This document shows, piece after piece, positions 52,396 through 62,038 of a stretch of 64,000 bases of DNA (the stretch's first letter is position 1; each line of letters starts with the position of its first letter). The position numbers and the translations under genes were made by a program. This DNA is from QHVT01 sp036389275 (lineage in GTDB: Bacteria; Acidobacteriota; Thermoanaerobaculia; Gp7-AA8): the NCBI GenBank assembly GCA_036389275.1, contig DASVQE010000073.1:37421-101420 (forward strand). The letters are read 5' to 3'. A model generated the notes under the pieces. It was not told the DNA's origin. It saw only the letters and a list, made by a program, of their open reading frames with translations, and did not search any database.

Positions 52396-52962
52396 TTGGC
52401 CCAGGAAATCGAAGTGAAGTTCGTCCTGAAGGACCGCAACGCACTCGTGCGCAAGCTGCACGAGATCGGCGCGCAGCGCCTCTACGGCGAGACCTTCGAA
52501 GACAACATGGTGCTCGACCGCCGCGGCGAGCTGCGCACGAAAGGCGCGCTGCTGCGCGTGCGCAAATTCGGCCGCTACGCCATCGCCACGTTCAAGGGTC
52601 CGGTGGCGTTCGACGGCGGCGTGAAGACGCGCGAAGAAGTGCAGACCGGCGTCGAGAGTTTCGAGCTGGCCATCCAGCTCTTCGACTCGCTCGGCTACAA
52701 GCCGGTCTTCCGCTATCAGAAGTTCCGCGAGGTGTGGCGCGTGCGCGAGGTGGAAGTGGTCCTCGACCGCACGCCCATCGGTGATTACTTCGAGATTGAA
52801 GGACAGATGGATGTCATCCGTTCCGTAGCTGAGGAATTGGGGATGAACATGGATGCGGCCATCCGTCAGACGTACGCGGATCTCTACCGGCAGCATCGCC
52901 GCACGCGCGCCGACCTGCCGGAGAACATGGTCTTTCCGCCGGAGCAGCTCCCGTCCGCATGA
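52396..52962 (+). CDS. CYTH-domain protein (class IV adenylate cyclase/thiamine triphosphatase-like)
   Basis: 188 residues from a TTG 2 nt after pgk. The CYTH signature ExExK is EIEVKF at residues 4-9, followed by RVRKFGRYAIATFKGP (basic phosphate-binding strand), EVQTGVESFEL and DYFEIEGQM. The fold binds triphosphates in a tunnel. Activity may be cyclic-nucleotide synthesis or triphosphate hydrolysis. It overlaps the next gene by 4 nt. Confidence 0.87.
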   Translation: MAQEIEVKFVLKDRNALVRKLHEIGAQRLYGETFEDNMVLDRRGELRTKGALLRVRKFGRYAIATFKGPVAFDGGVKTREEVQTGVESFELAIQLFDSLGYKPVFRYQKFREVWRVREVEVVLDRTPIGDYFEIEGQMDVIRSVAEELGMNMDAAIRQTYADLYRQHRRTRADLPENMVFPPEQLPSA

Positions 52963-53990
52963 TCGGCTTCATCCTCGCCGCCGGCTACGGCACGCGGCTC
53001 CGCCCCGTCACCTACACGCTGCCGAAGCCGATGGTGCCGCTCTGCAACCGGCCGCTGATCGCCTGGGCGGTCGAGTCGTTTCTCGACGGCGGCGTGCGCG
53101 AGCTGGTCGTCAATCTGCATCATCTGCCGGAGCCGCTCGAGCGTTACGTGCGCGAGCGCTACGGCGACGCGGCCACGCTGCACTTTTCGTACGAGGCAGA
53201 AATCCTCGGCACCGGCGGCGCGATCCGCCGTGTCGGTCCGCTGCTCGAGCGCGAGGAAGCGTTCTTCCTGGTCAACGGCGACACGGTGCAGTTTCCGCCG
53301 TACGCAAAACTGGAAGAGGCGCGCCGCGCGCAGCAGGCGCTGGCCGCGCTGGCGCTGCGCCATCCGCCGCAGGGCGACCGCTTCACCTCGGTGTGGCTCG
53401 ACAACGGACGCATCACCGGCTTCGGCCAGGGTCACGGCGAAGCGCTGATGTTCTCCGGCGCGCACGCGATCAGCACGCGCGTGCTGCGGCATCTGCCGGA
53501 CAAAGAGTTCTCCGGCATCGTCGACGAGGTCTATCAGCCGCTGCTCGCCGACCGCAGCGAGACCATCGCCGGCGTGATCGATGACGGGCTCTGGTTCGAC
53601 GTCGGCACGCCGCAGCGTTACCTCGTCGCATCGCGGGCGTTGCTCGAAGCGACCGTCCGCGGCGATTTGCGTCCGGTGCAAACCTCGCGCGTCGTCGGCG
53701 ACTCGCTGGTCGACGTCACCGCGAAGACTCCCGGCACGCTGGTGCGCTCCACCGTCGGCGCGCGCAGCATCGTCAAAGGTGAGCTGCGCGACACCACGGT
53801 CTGGGACGACTGCACCATCGGCGGCAGCGTCCTCCTCGAACGCTGCATCGTCGCCCACGGCGTCGAGCTCTCCGGCCCGCTCGAGCTCCACGACGCGCTG
53901 GTCTGCCGCGACGACGCTGCCATCCCGAACGACGTCGCGTACGAGCGTCGCGACGGGCTGGTGATCGCCCACGTGACATCCCGAGCGTAG
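52959..53990 (+). CDS. Sugar-1-phosphate nucleotidyltransferase
   Basis: 343 residues; ATG overlaps the CYTH stop (ATGA). FILAAGYGTRLRPVTYTLPKP is the nucleotide site, spread over two lines of conserved residues (AAGYGTRLRP and LPKPMVPL). GTGGAIRR, FFLVNGDTVQF and the left-handed helix end (from about residue 260) follow. The sugar (mannose, glucose or another) cannot be told. Its last codons and TAG are inside the hairpin at 53977. Confidence 0.87.
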   Translation: MIGFILAAGYGTRLRPVTYTLPKPMVPLCNRPLIAWAVESFLDGGVRELVVNLHHLPEPLERYVRERYGDAATLHFSYEAEILGTGGAIRRVGPLLEREEAFFLVNGDTVQFPPYAKLEEARRAQQALAALALRHPPQGDRFTSVWLDNGRITGFGQGHGEALMFSGAHAISTRVLRHLPDKEFSGIVDEVYQPLLADRSETIAGVIDDGLWFDVGTPQRYLVASRALLEATVRGDLRPVQTSRVVGDSLVDVTAKTPGTLVRSTVGARSIVKGELRDTTVWDDCTIGGSVLLERCIVAHGVELSGPLELHDALVCRDDAAIPNDVAYERRDGLVIAHVTSRA

Positions 53991-54069
53991 CGAGGGACCT
54001 GGGCGGGCGGTGCTCGAGGCGCGTGCGACGCGCCGCCACCCACCCAGGTCCCTCGCTACGCTCGGGATG
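53977..54069. repeat. Long hairpin that includes the nucleotidyltransferase stop codon
   Basis: Left arm 53977-54005, CATCCCGAGCGTAGCGAGGGACCTGGGCGGG split by a GC-rich loop; right arm 54042-54069 reads the complement, CCACCCAGGTCCCTCGCTACGCTCGGGATG. The TAG stop (53988-53990) is inside the left arm. The word CGAGCGTAGCGAGGGAC is a common short repeat in other environmental genomes. A GACGCGC inner pair closes a second stem. Confidence 0.85.
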
Positions 54070-54086
54070 ACAGCGGAACTGCTACC

Positions 54087-56237
<2,151 letters not shown>

Positions 56238-56260
56238 TCCGCCGCCCGAAAGGAAACCTG

Positions 56261-56677
56261 ATGTCCAACCGTACATTCACGATCATCAAGCCGGACTCCG
56301 TCCGCAAGGGCAATTTCGGCCGCATCATCAGCCGCATCGAGTCCGAGGGCTTCAAGATTCTCGGATTGAAAAAAGTGTCGCTCTCGCAGCGGCAGGCGGA
56401 AGGCTTTTACGCCGTCCATCGCGAGCGGCCGTTCTACCGCAGCCTGGTCGAGTACATGACCTCGGGGCCGGTGTACGTCGCCGCGCTCGAGCGCGACAAC
56501 GCCGTGACTTCGCTGCGCACGCTCATGGGCGCGACCGACCCGGCCAAAGCCGACGCCAACACGATCCGCAAGGAGTTCGGCGAGTCGATCGAGCAGAACG
56601 CGATCCACGGGTCGGACTCGGACGAGAACGCGAAGATCGAGATCGGGTTCTTTTTCGCGGAGTCGGAACTACTCTGA
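56261..56677 (+). CDS. ndk: Nucleoside diphosphate kinase
   Basis: 138 residues from ATG 56261, with AAGGAAA upstream and TATAAT at 56233-56238 overlapping the kinase gene's stop. RTFTIIKPDSVRKG and the catalytic His in NAIHGSDSDENAKIEIGFFF. It balances nucleoside triphosphates. It overlaps the convergent RlpA-SPOR gene by 9 nt. Confidence 0.96.
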   Translation: MSNRTFTIIKPDSVRKGNFGRIISRIESEGFKILGLKKVSLSQRQAEGFYAVHRERPFYRSLVEYMTSGPVYVAALERDNAVTSLRTLMGATDPAKADANTIRKEFGESIEQNAIHGSDSDENAKIEIGFFFAESELL

Positions 56678-57553
56678 CACGATGATCGCGGAGATCCCGT
56701 TCGCTTCGAGCGTCGTGCGTGCGCGCACGGCGGCGTCGCGGGTGTCGAAGGGGCCGAGGCGGACGCGGTAGAGGTCCTCGTGATCGATCCAGGCGCGCTG
56801 CCCGATCGTCGTCAGGCGGTCGAGCAGCGACTTTGCGTTTGCTTCAACGGAGAACGCGCCTACCTGCACGATGAACTGACCGGCCAGGCTCTTGCGCGTC
56901 ACCGGCGGTGAGGCCGGCGAGGTCGCGCGCGGCACGATGGCCACCGGCACGTCTTCGATGGTGCGGCCGTCGGGCGAGACCTGCTTGCGCGTGATCACGT
57001 CGGCGTGCTGCTGCTCGACTTCGACGCGGTCGACGACGATCGGCTCGGGCGGCGGCTGCGGCACCGGGAACGCGACTTTCGGCGCGTCGCTCTGCGGCAC
57101 GACCGCGGGCACCGTGGCCGGCGCTTCGGCGATCGTCACCTCGAGCGGCGCCGGCGGCTCGCGCTCGCCGTTGCCGAGCTTCACCACGTGAATGTCGACT
57201 TCGCCCGTGCCCGGCTCGATGAGGCCGATCTTTTGCGCCGCGGCGTACGAGAGATCGATCACGCGATTGCCGATGTACGGCCCGCGATCGTTCACGCGCA
57301 CGCGCACGCTCTGCTTCGTCTTCGGATTCGAGACGTCGACCACCGTGCCGAACGGCAGCGTGCGATGCGCGGCCGTGAGCAGGAGCGGATCGAAGATCTC
57401 GCCGTTCGCGGTCGTCCGGCCGGCGAACTCTTCGCCGTACCAGCTCGCCACGCCGTGCATCGGCTGCGGCGGCTGTTGCGGCGGCGGCGTGCTGGTCGCG
57501 CAGCCGTACGCCACCACCATCAGCAGCGACACCACCACGATGCGCACTCTCAT
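56669..57553 (-). CDS. rlpA: RlpA-SPOR lipoprotein
   Basis: 294 residues from ATG 57553, overlapping the purB stop. Lipobox VAYGC. The RlpA barrel has HGVASWYGEEFAGRTTANGE, TLPFGTVVDV, RVRVNDRGPY and IDLSYAAAQKIG; a Pro/Val linker follows; residues ~220-294 are the SPOR domain FIVQVGAFSVEANAKSLLDRL. The SPOR domain binds denuded septal glycan. This is the classic rlpA form, whereas the 2157 protein is shorter. Confidence 0.9.
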   Translation of the reverse strand: MRVRIVVVSLLMVVAYGCATSTPPPQQPPQPMHGVASWYGEEFAGRTTANGEIFDPLLLTAAHRTLPFGTVVDVSNPKTKQSVRVRVNDRGPYIGNRVIDLSYAAAQKIGLIEPGTGEVDIHVVKLGNGEREPPAPLEVTIAEAPATVPAVVPQSDAPKVAFPVPQPPPEPIVVDRVEVEQQHADVITRKQVSPDGRTIEDVPVAIVPRATSPASPPVTRKSLAGQFIVQVGAFSVEANAKSLLDRLTTIGQRAWIDHEDLYRVRLGPFDTRDAAVRARTTLEANGISAIIVSE

Positions 57554-58977
57554 ACGCGCAGATCCTCGGCGACCTGTTCGATGTTCTGGCCGATCAGCAG
57601 CGGATCGATCTCTTCGGCGAGAAAGCGCTCCGTCTGCTGCCGCGCGAGTCCCGTGTACGCATCCGGGTTCGCCAGCGCGGCGATCGAGGCGCGGTCGATG
57701 CCGAACAATGCGTCCGCGGCGATGCGGTCGAACAGATCGTTCGCGCCGCCCGACTTCATCGCGTCCGCCGCGGCCTGCGAGTGAATGCGCACGCGCTCGT
57801 GCAGCACCTGCCGGTCGCCGCCGCGCGCCACGCCTTCCATCATCAGATTCTCGGTCATCAGGAACGGCAGCTCGCGCGCGACGTTCGCGGCGATCACTTC
57901 TTCGTGCACGACGATGCCGGCGACGATGTTGTCGTAGATCAGCGCGATGGCGTCGGCGGCGAGGAATGCTTCGGGGATGGCGATGCGGCGATTCGCGGAG
58001 TCGTCGAGCGTCCGCTCGAACCACTGCGTGGCCGCGGTGAGCGCCGGGTTGAGTGCGTTGACGATGAGGTGCCGCGCCAGCGCGTCGATGCGCTCGGCGC
58101 GCATCGGGTTGCGCTTGTACGCCATGGCCGAGGAGCCGACCTGCTCCGCTTCGAACGGCTCTTCGATCTCGCGCAAGTGCTGCAGCAGGCGCATGTCGTA
58201 CGCGAACTTCGAGGCCGACTGCGCGAAGCCGGAGAGCGCGGCCACGACCTGCGCGTCGACTTTGCGCGAGTAGGTCTGGCCGGAGACCGGGTAGCTGCGG
58301 CGGAGGCCGAGCTTCTCGGCGACGAGCTGCTCGAGGCGGTGCACTTTCGCTTCATCGCCGCCGAAGAGGTTGAGGAACGAGGCCTGCGTGCCGGTGGCGC
58401 CTTTCACGCCGAGGAGCGCGAGCTGGTCGATGCGGAACTCGAGCTCGCGATAGTCGAGCAGCAGGTCGTGCAGCCAGAGCGTGGCGCGCTTGCCGACGGT
58501 GGTGAGCTGCGCCGGCTGAAAGTGCGTGAAGGCCAGCGCCGGCGTCGCGCGCCAGCGCCAGGCGAAGTCGCGCAGCTTCGCCATCAGCGCGACGAGCCGG
58601 CCGCGGATGATGCGCAGCCCTTCGGCCATCTGCAGGATGTCGGTGTTGTCGGTGACGTACGCCGACGTGGCGCCGAGGTGGATGATCCCTTTGGCCGACG
58701 TCGCCTGCAATCCATAAGCATGGATGTGCGCCATGACGTCATGCCGGATCTCTCGCTCCCGCTTTTCCGCGTCGTCGTAATTGATGTTCTCGGCGTGCTG
58801 CTTGAGCTCCGCAATCTGCGCGTCGGTGATCGGCAACCCGAGCTCGCGCTCCGCCTCCGCCAGCGCGATCCACAGCCGCCGCCACGTCCGGAACTTCGCA
58901 TCGGCGGAAAAGAGATACGACATTTCCCGCGACGCATAACGCTCGGTCAGCGGGTTGGAAGCACGGTCGCGCGGCAC
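57550..58977 (-). CDS. purB: Adenylosuccinate lyase
   Basis: 475 residues from GTG 58977. It begins NPLTERYASREMSYLFS; the active-site and signature region is SSAMAYKRNPMRAERIDALARHL, close to the long eukaryote-type ADSL rather than the short Bacillus type. TSAKGIIHLGATSAYVTDN carries the catalytic His. It acts in both purine steps. Perfect TATAAT ends 7 nt before the start and there is no Shine-Dalgarno. Confidence 0.95.
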   Translation of the reverse strand: MPRDRASNPLTERYASREMSYLFSADAKFRTWRRLWIALAEAERELGLPITDAQIAELKQHAENINYDDAEKREREIRHDVMAHIHAYGLQATSAKGIIHLGATSAYVTDNTDILQMAEGLRIIRGRLVALMAKLRDFAWRWRATPALAFTHFQPAQLTTVGKRATLWLHDLLLDYRELEFRIDQLALLGVKGATGTQASFLNLFGGDEAKVHRLEQLVAEKLGLRRSYPVSGQTYSRKVDAQVVAALSGFAQSASKFAYDMRLLQHLREIEEPFEAEQVGSSAMAYKRNPMRAERIDALARHLIVNALNPALTAATQWFERTLDDSANRRIAIPEAFLAADAIALIYDNIVAGIVVHEEVIAANVARELPFLMTENLMMEGVARGGDRQVLHERVRIHSQAAADAMKSGGANDLFDRIAADALFGIDRASIAALANPDAYTGLARQQTERFLAEEIDPLLIGQNIEQVAEDLRV

Positions 58978-58984
58978 GAGCGGA

Positions 58985-59007
58985 ATTATAGATGTTGCGG
59001 GTACACT
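58985..59007. promoter_or_regulatory. Divergent leaderless -10 boxes of purB and ftsB
   Basis: Minus strand TATAAT (58990-58985), 7 nt before the purB GTG. Plus strand TACACT (59002-59007), 8 nt before the ftsB ATG. No Shine-Dalgarno on either side. -35 elements are weak. Confidence 0.55.
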
Positions 59008-59015
59008 AGCGCCGG

Positions 59016-59342
59016 ATGCAGCCGCAGGTCGCGCAGCCCGTTTCCCGACGCGCCACACAGGTCACGTTCAAGGCCGTGATCCTGCTGTCGAGCGCGCTCG
59101 TGATCGTCTTCACGATCTCGTTCTTCTTCAGCGATCGCGGCCTGCCGGAGCTGCAGCATTCGCGGGCGCGCGTCGACCAGTTGCGCAGCGAGATCGCGCG
59201 GCTGGAGGCGGAGAACGCGCGCCTGCGCGCCGAGATCGACAGCGTGCGCAAGTCGTCCTACGCCGTCGAGCGCATCGCCCGCGAAGACCTCGGCATGTCG
59301 CGGCCCGGCGAGACGGTGTACATGCTGCCGAAGCAGCAGTGA
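59016..59342 (+). CDS. ftsB: FtsB/DivIC-type septum formation protein
   Basis: 108 residues: a cytosolic start of about 20, one helix (TFKAVILLSSALVIVFTISFFF, about 17-38), then a coiled coil (QLRSEIARLEAENARLRAEIDSVR) and the C-terminal ERIAREDLGMSRPGETVYML. Division proteins FtsB and DivIC look like this. TACACT is 8 nt upstream of the ATG. Confidence 0.85.
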   Translation: MQPQVAQPVSRRATQVTFKAVILLSSALVIVFTISFFFSDRGLPELQHSRARVDQLRSEIARLEAENARLRAEIDSVRKSSYAVERIAREDLGMSRPGETVYMLPKQQ

Positions 59343-59344
59343 GG

Positions 59345-59785
59345 ATGGGCGACGCGACGGCGTTCCGCTGGAGTGACGCGTGGCTGCTCGGCGCGATCTT
59401 CTGGGCGCGGCGTGCGGAAGAACGGGTGACGCTCGCGCAGATCATCGGCTGGGGCGACGCGATGAATCACGCCATCTTCACTCCGGAGGAGCTCGAGAGC
59501 GGTCTGGCGCGGCTCTCCGCGGCCGGGCTGATCGTCGAGCAGGACAAAGCGTTCCTGCCTGCCGGCCGCGCGATCGATTGGAGCGATGAGCTGCAATCGC
59601 GCAGCCTCGGCGGCGTCGACACGATCCGCTGGCTGGAGAAAAAACTCGGCGCGACGCCGTACCGACCCGGCTTCGAGCGGACGCTCGACGCGCGCTATCC
59701 CGGCTTCACGCGGCAGCGCTACGACGCCGCCGTCAACGGTTACGAGCTGCGCGCGGCGCAGGTGCTTCGCGACCTCGGCCTCTGA
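59345..59785 (+). CDS. Hypothetical winged-helix-like protein
   Basis: 146 residues from ATG 59345 (2 nt after ftsB stop; GAGG overlap as ribosome site). SDAWLLGAIFWARRAEERVTLAQIIGWGDAMNHAIFTPEELESGLARLSAAGLIV reads as a helix-turn-helix with a wing, but no base-contacting signature is evident. It converges on the M28 gene with only 5 nt between. Function unknown. Confidence 0.7.
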   Translation: MGDATAFRWSDAWLLGAIFWARRAEERVTLAQIIGWGDAMNHAIFTPEELESGLARLSAAGLIVEQDKAFLPAGRAIDWSDELQSRSLGGVDTIRWLEKKLGATPYRPGFERTLDARYPGFTRQRYDAAVNGYELRAAQVLRDLGL

Positions 59786-59790
59786 CGCCG

Positions 59791-61980
59791 CTACTTCGCC
59801 TCCAGCATCTTCGCGTAGTTCTCCAGCACCTGCGCGGTCACGCGGATCTGTTCGTTCACGTCGGCGAACTTGCGTTGCTCGATGGCTTCGCGGATGGCCG
59901 GGAGCGTCTTGACGCCGTAGCCGGTGTAGAAGCCGGGCGCGTAGACGTAGTGCTTGAACCAGGCGCGGTTCGGGAGGCCTTCGGGACGGGTGAGCGCGCG
60001 CTCGAGCTGCATGGCGATCCGGTCGCGCTCGGGCGATGCCGGACGTTTGTCGAAGTCGGTCGCGGCGCGCTGCAGGCGGGCGACGGCGTTCTCGAGCGGC
60101 GCGAACTCGAAGTGCGGGACGGCTTGCTGCTGCTTCGGCGCGACGAACGGTTTGGCCGGATCGGCGGCGAGCTCGAAAGTCCGGTCCTGCAGCGAGCGGT
60201 TGCGCTCCTCGGTCTCACCGCGCATCGTGTCGGCGAGGCTCTTCACCTCCGTGGCGTAGCGCGAGACAGTGGTCGCGAACGACGAGGCCTCGAACGGCAG
60301 AAAGTCGGCGTTGGCCAGGCGCAGCATCATCCGCCCGACCGTCTTCGCCTCGGCCAGTCCGTAGTCGAACTTCGGATCGCCGAAGCGCATGAAGTGATCG
60401 AAGGAGTCGTACGCCGAGTGATAGACGCCGTACTCGCCTTCGCCGCCATAGCCGACGTCGAGCGAGGCGATGCCGGCGAACTGCAGGAACGGCGTAAAGT
60501 CGGAGCCGGAGCCGAGCGCTTCGAGACGGAAGTTGGCGCGGTTGCGGATCTCGTTCTTCGCATCGTTGCCAGCGTCGACGATGTCCGCCGCGCGCCGCCG
60601 CTCGAGCACGGAGACGTTCCGCTCGGGATCCACGACGTCGCGCGCGACCTCGGTGACGAACCGCTCGAGCGTGTGCGAGCCGCCGGCGTCGAAGAAGCCG
60701 CGGTTGTTCGAGTCGGAGTTGATGTACGACACGGCGTGCTGCCGCAGCTCGTCCTGATGCGCCTCGACCCATTCGGTCGAGCCGAGGAGGCCCGGCTCTT
60801 CGCCGTCCCACGCGGCGTAAATCATGGTCCGGCGCGGACGCCAGCCGCTCTTCGCGAGCAGCCCGACGCCGCGTGCTTCCTCGAGCAGCGCCACGAGGCC
60901 GCTGATCGGATCGAGCGCGCCGTGCACCCAGCCGTCGTGATGATTGCCGCGGATCACCCACTGATCGGGCAGGTCGCTGCCGCGCAGCCGGGCGATGACG
61001 TCGTACGCGGCCACGGTGTTCCAGTCGAAGGCGAGCTGCAGGTGGACGCGCGACGGGCCGGGGCCGAGGTGATAGGTGATGGGGAGCGCGCCGCGCCAGT
61101 TCGACGGAGCGACGGGACCGCCGAGGGAACGGAGCAGCGGCAAGGCGTCGCCGTAGGAAATCGGGAGCACGGGGATCTTCGTGAGCGTCTTCGCCTCGCT
61201 CAGCGCGAGCCGCTTGGTGCCGGGGGTCGAGCCGGCGCCGGGCGTCAGAGGATCGCCGGCATGGAACGGCATGTCGGCGACGGAGCCGCGCTGCGCGCTC
61301 TGCTCGCTGCGATACGCGCCGCGCGGATAGGCGTCGCCGGCGAAGTAGCCGTCGTCGCGCGGATCGGAGTAGATGAGGCAACCGATCGCGCCATGCTCGG
61401 CGGCGACCTTCGGCTTGATGCCGCGCCATGAGCCGCCGTAGCGGGCGATGACGATCTTGCCGCGCACGTCGATGCCGTTGCGCTCGAGCACGTCGTAGTC
61501 GGCGGGCACTCCGTAGTTGACGTAAACGAGATCGGCGGTGACGTCGCCGTCGATGGAGTAGGCGTTGTAGGTCGGCAGGATCTCGGCGGTCTGATTCGAA
61601 GTGCGGTCTTCCGCCAGCGCGGGCTCGGCGAGCTTCGCGGTGAAGCGCTCCGGCGCGACCAGCTCGAGCACGCGCGTGCGCGGCGTCGGGAAGAGGACGT
61701 CGAAGCGCTCGATGGTGGTGTCGAAGCCGAAGGAGCGGAAGAGCGAGGCGATGTACTCGGCGTTTTCCTTGCCGTACGGCGAGCCGACGTTGTGCGGACG
61801 GGCGGTGAGATGCTGCATCCATTCGCGCAGATCGTCGCGGCGGAGCGAGGCGTCGAACTTCGCCTCGAGCGCGCGCTGGCTCGCCGCATCGTTGAAGCCG
61901 TAGATCGGCTGCTGCGGCTGCGGCTGGGCGACGAGGGTGGCGGTGGCGGCGGCGAGGAGCGAAGCGACGAGTCGGCGCAT
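59791..61980 (-). CDS. Secreted M28-family peptidase (glutamate carboxypeptidase II-like)
   Basis: 729 residues with a signal peptide (1-20, LVAQ). A PA-like protease-associated domain precedes the zinc core: GNHHDGW, GALDPISGL, DGEEPGLLGSTEW, SYINSDSNN, and YHSAYDSF supply the His, Asp, Glu, Asp, His ligands in order. The C-terminal dimerisation-like helices follow. It is expected to trim acidic C-terminal or N-terminal residues from peptides in the periplasm. Confidence 0.9.
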   Translation of the reverse strand: MRRLVASLLAAATATLVAQPQPQQPIYGFNDAASQRALEAKFDASLRRDDLREWMQHLTARPHNVGSPYGKENAEYIASLFRSFGFDTTIERFDVLFPTPRTRVLELVAPERFTAKLAEPALAEDRTSNQTAEILPTYNAYSIDGDVTADLVYVNYGVPADYDVLERNGIDVRGKIVIARYGGSWRGIKPKVAAEHGAIGCLIYSDPRDDGYFAGDAYPRGAYRSEQSAQRGSVADMPFHAGDPLTPGAGSTPGTKRLALSEAKTLTKIPVLPISYGDALPLLRSLGGPVAPSNWRGALPITYHLGPGPSRVHLQLAFDWNTVAAYDVIARLRGSDLPDQWVIRGNHHDGWVHGALDPISGLVALLEEARGVGLLAKSGWRPRRTMIYAAWDGEEPGLLGSTEWVEAHQDELRQHAVSYINSDSNNRGFFDAGGSHTLERFVTEVARDVVDPERNVSVLERRRAADIVDAGNDAKNEIRNRANFRLEALGSGSDFTPFLQFAGIASLDVGYGGEGEYGVYHSAYDSFDHFMRFGDPKFDYGLAEAKTVGRMMLRLANADFLPFEASSFATTVSRYATEVKSLADTMRGETEERNRSLQDRTFELAADPAKPFVAPKQQQAVPHFEFAPLENAVARLQRAATDFDKRPASPERDRIAMQLERALTRPEGLPNRAWFKHYVYAPGFYTGYGVKTLPAIREAIEQRKFADVNEQIRVTAQVLENYAKMLEAK

Positions 61981-61994
61981 GGGCGGATTCTAAG

Positions 61995-62020
61995 CGAACG
62001 ACGAGGGGCCTCCGGCGGCT
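61995..62020. repeat. Solo outer fragment of the palindromic element
   Basis: CGAACGACGAGGGGCCTCCGGCGGCT matches only the outer 25 nt of the long palindromes (for example 30721-30745). It lies between the divergent M28 and asnB start sites and directly precedes the asnB -10 box. Confidence 0.75.
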
Positions 62021-62024
62021 CCCC

Positions 62025-62030
62025 TATACT
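62025..62030 (+). promoter_or_regulatory. asnB -10 box, leaderless
   Basis: TATACT ends 8 nt before the asnB ATG; no Shine-Dalgarno is present. The -35 region (about 62002-62008) would lie inside the repeat fragment. Confidence 0.5.
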
Positions 62031-62038
62031 CGCGCGCG

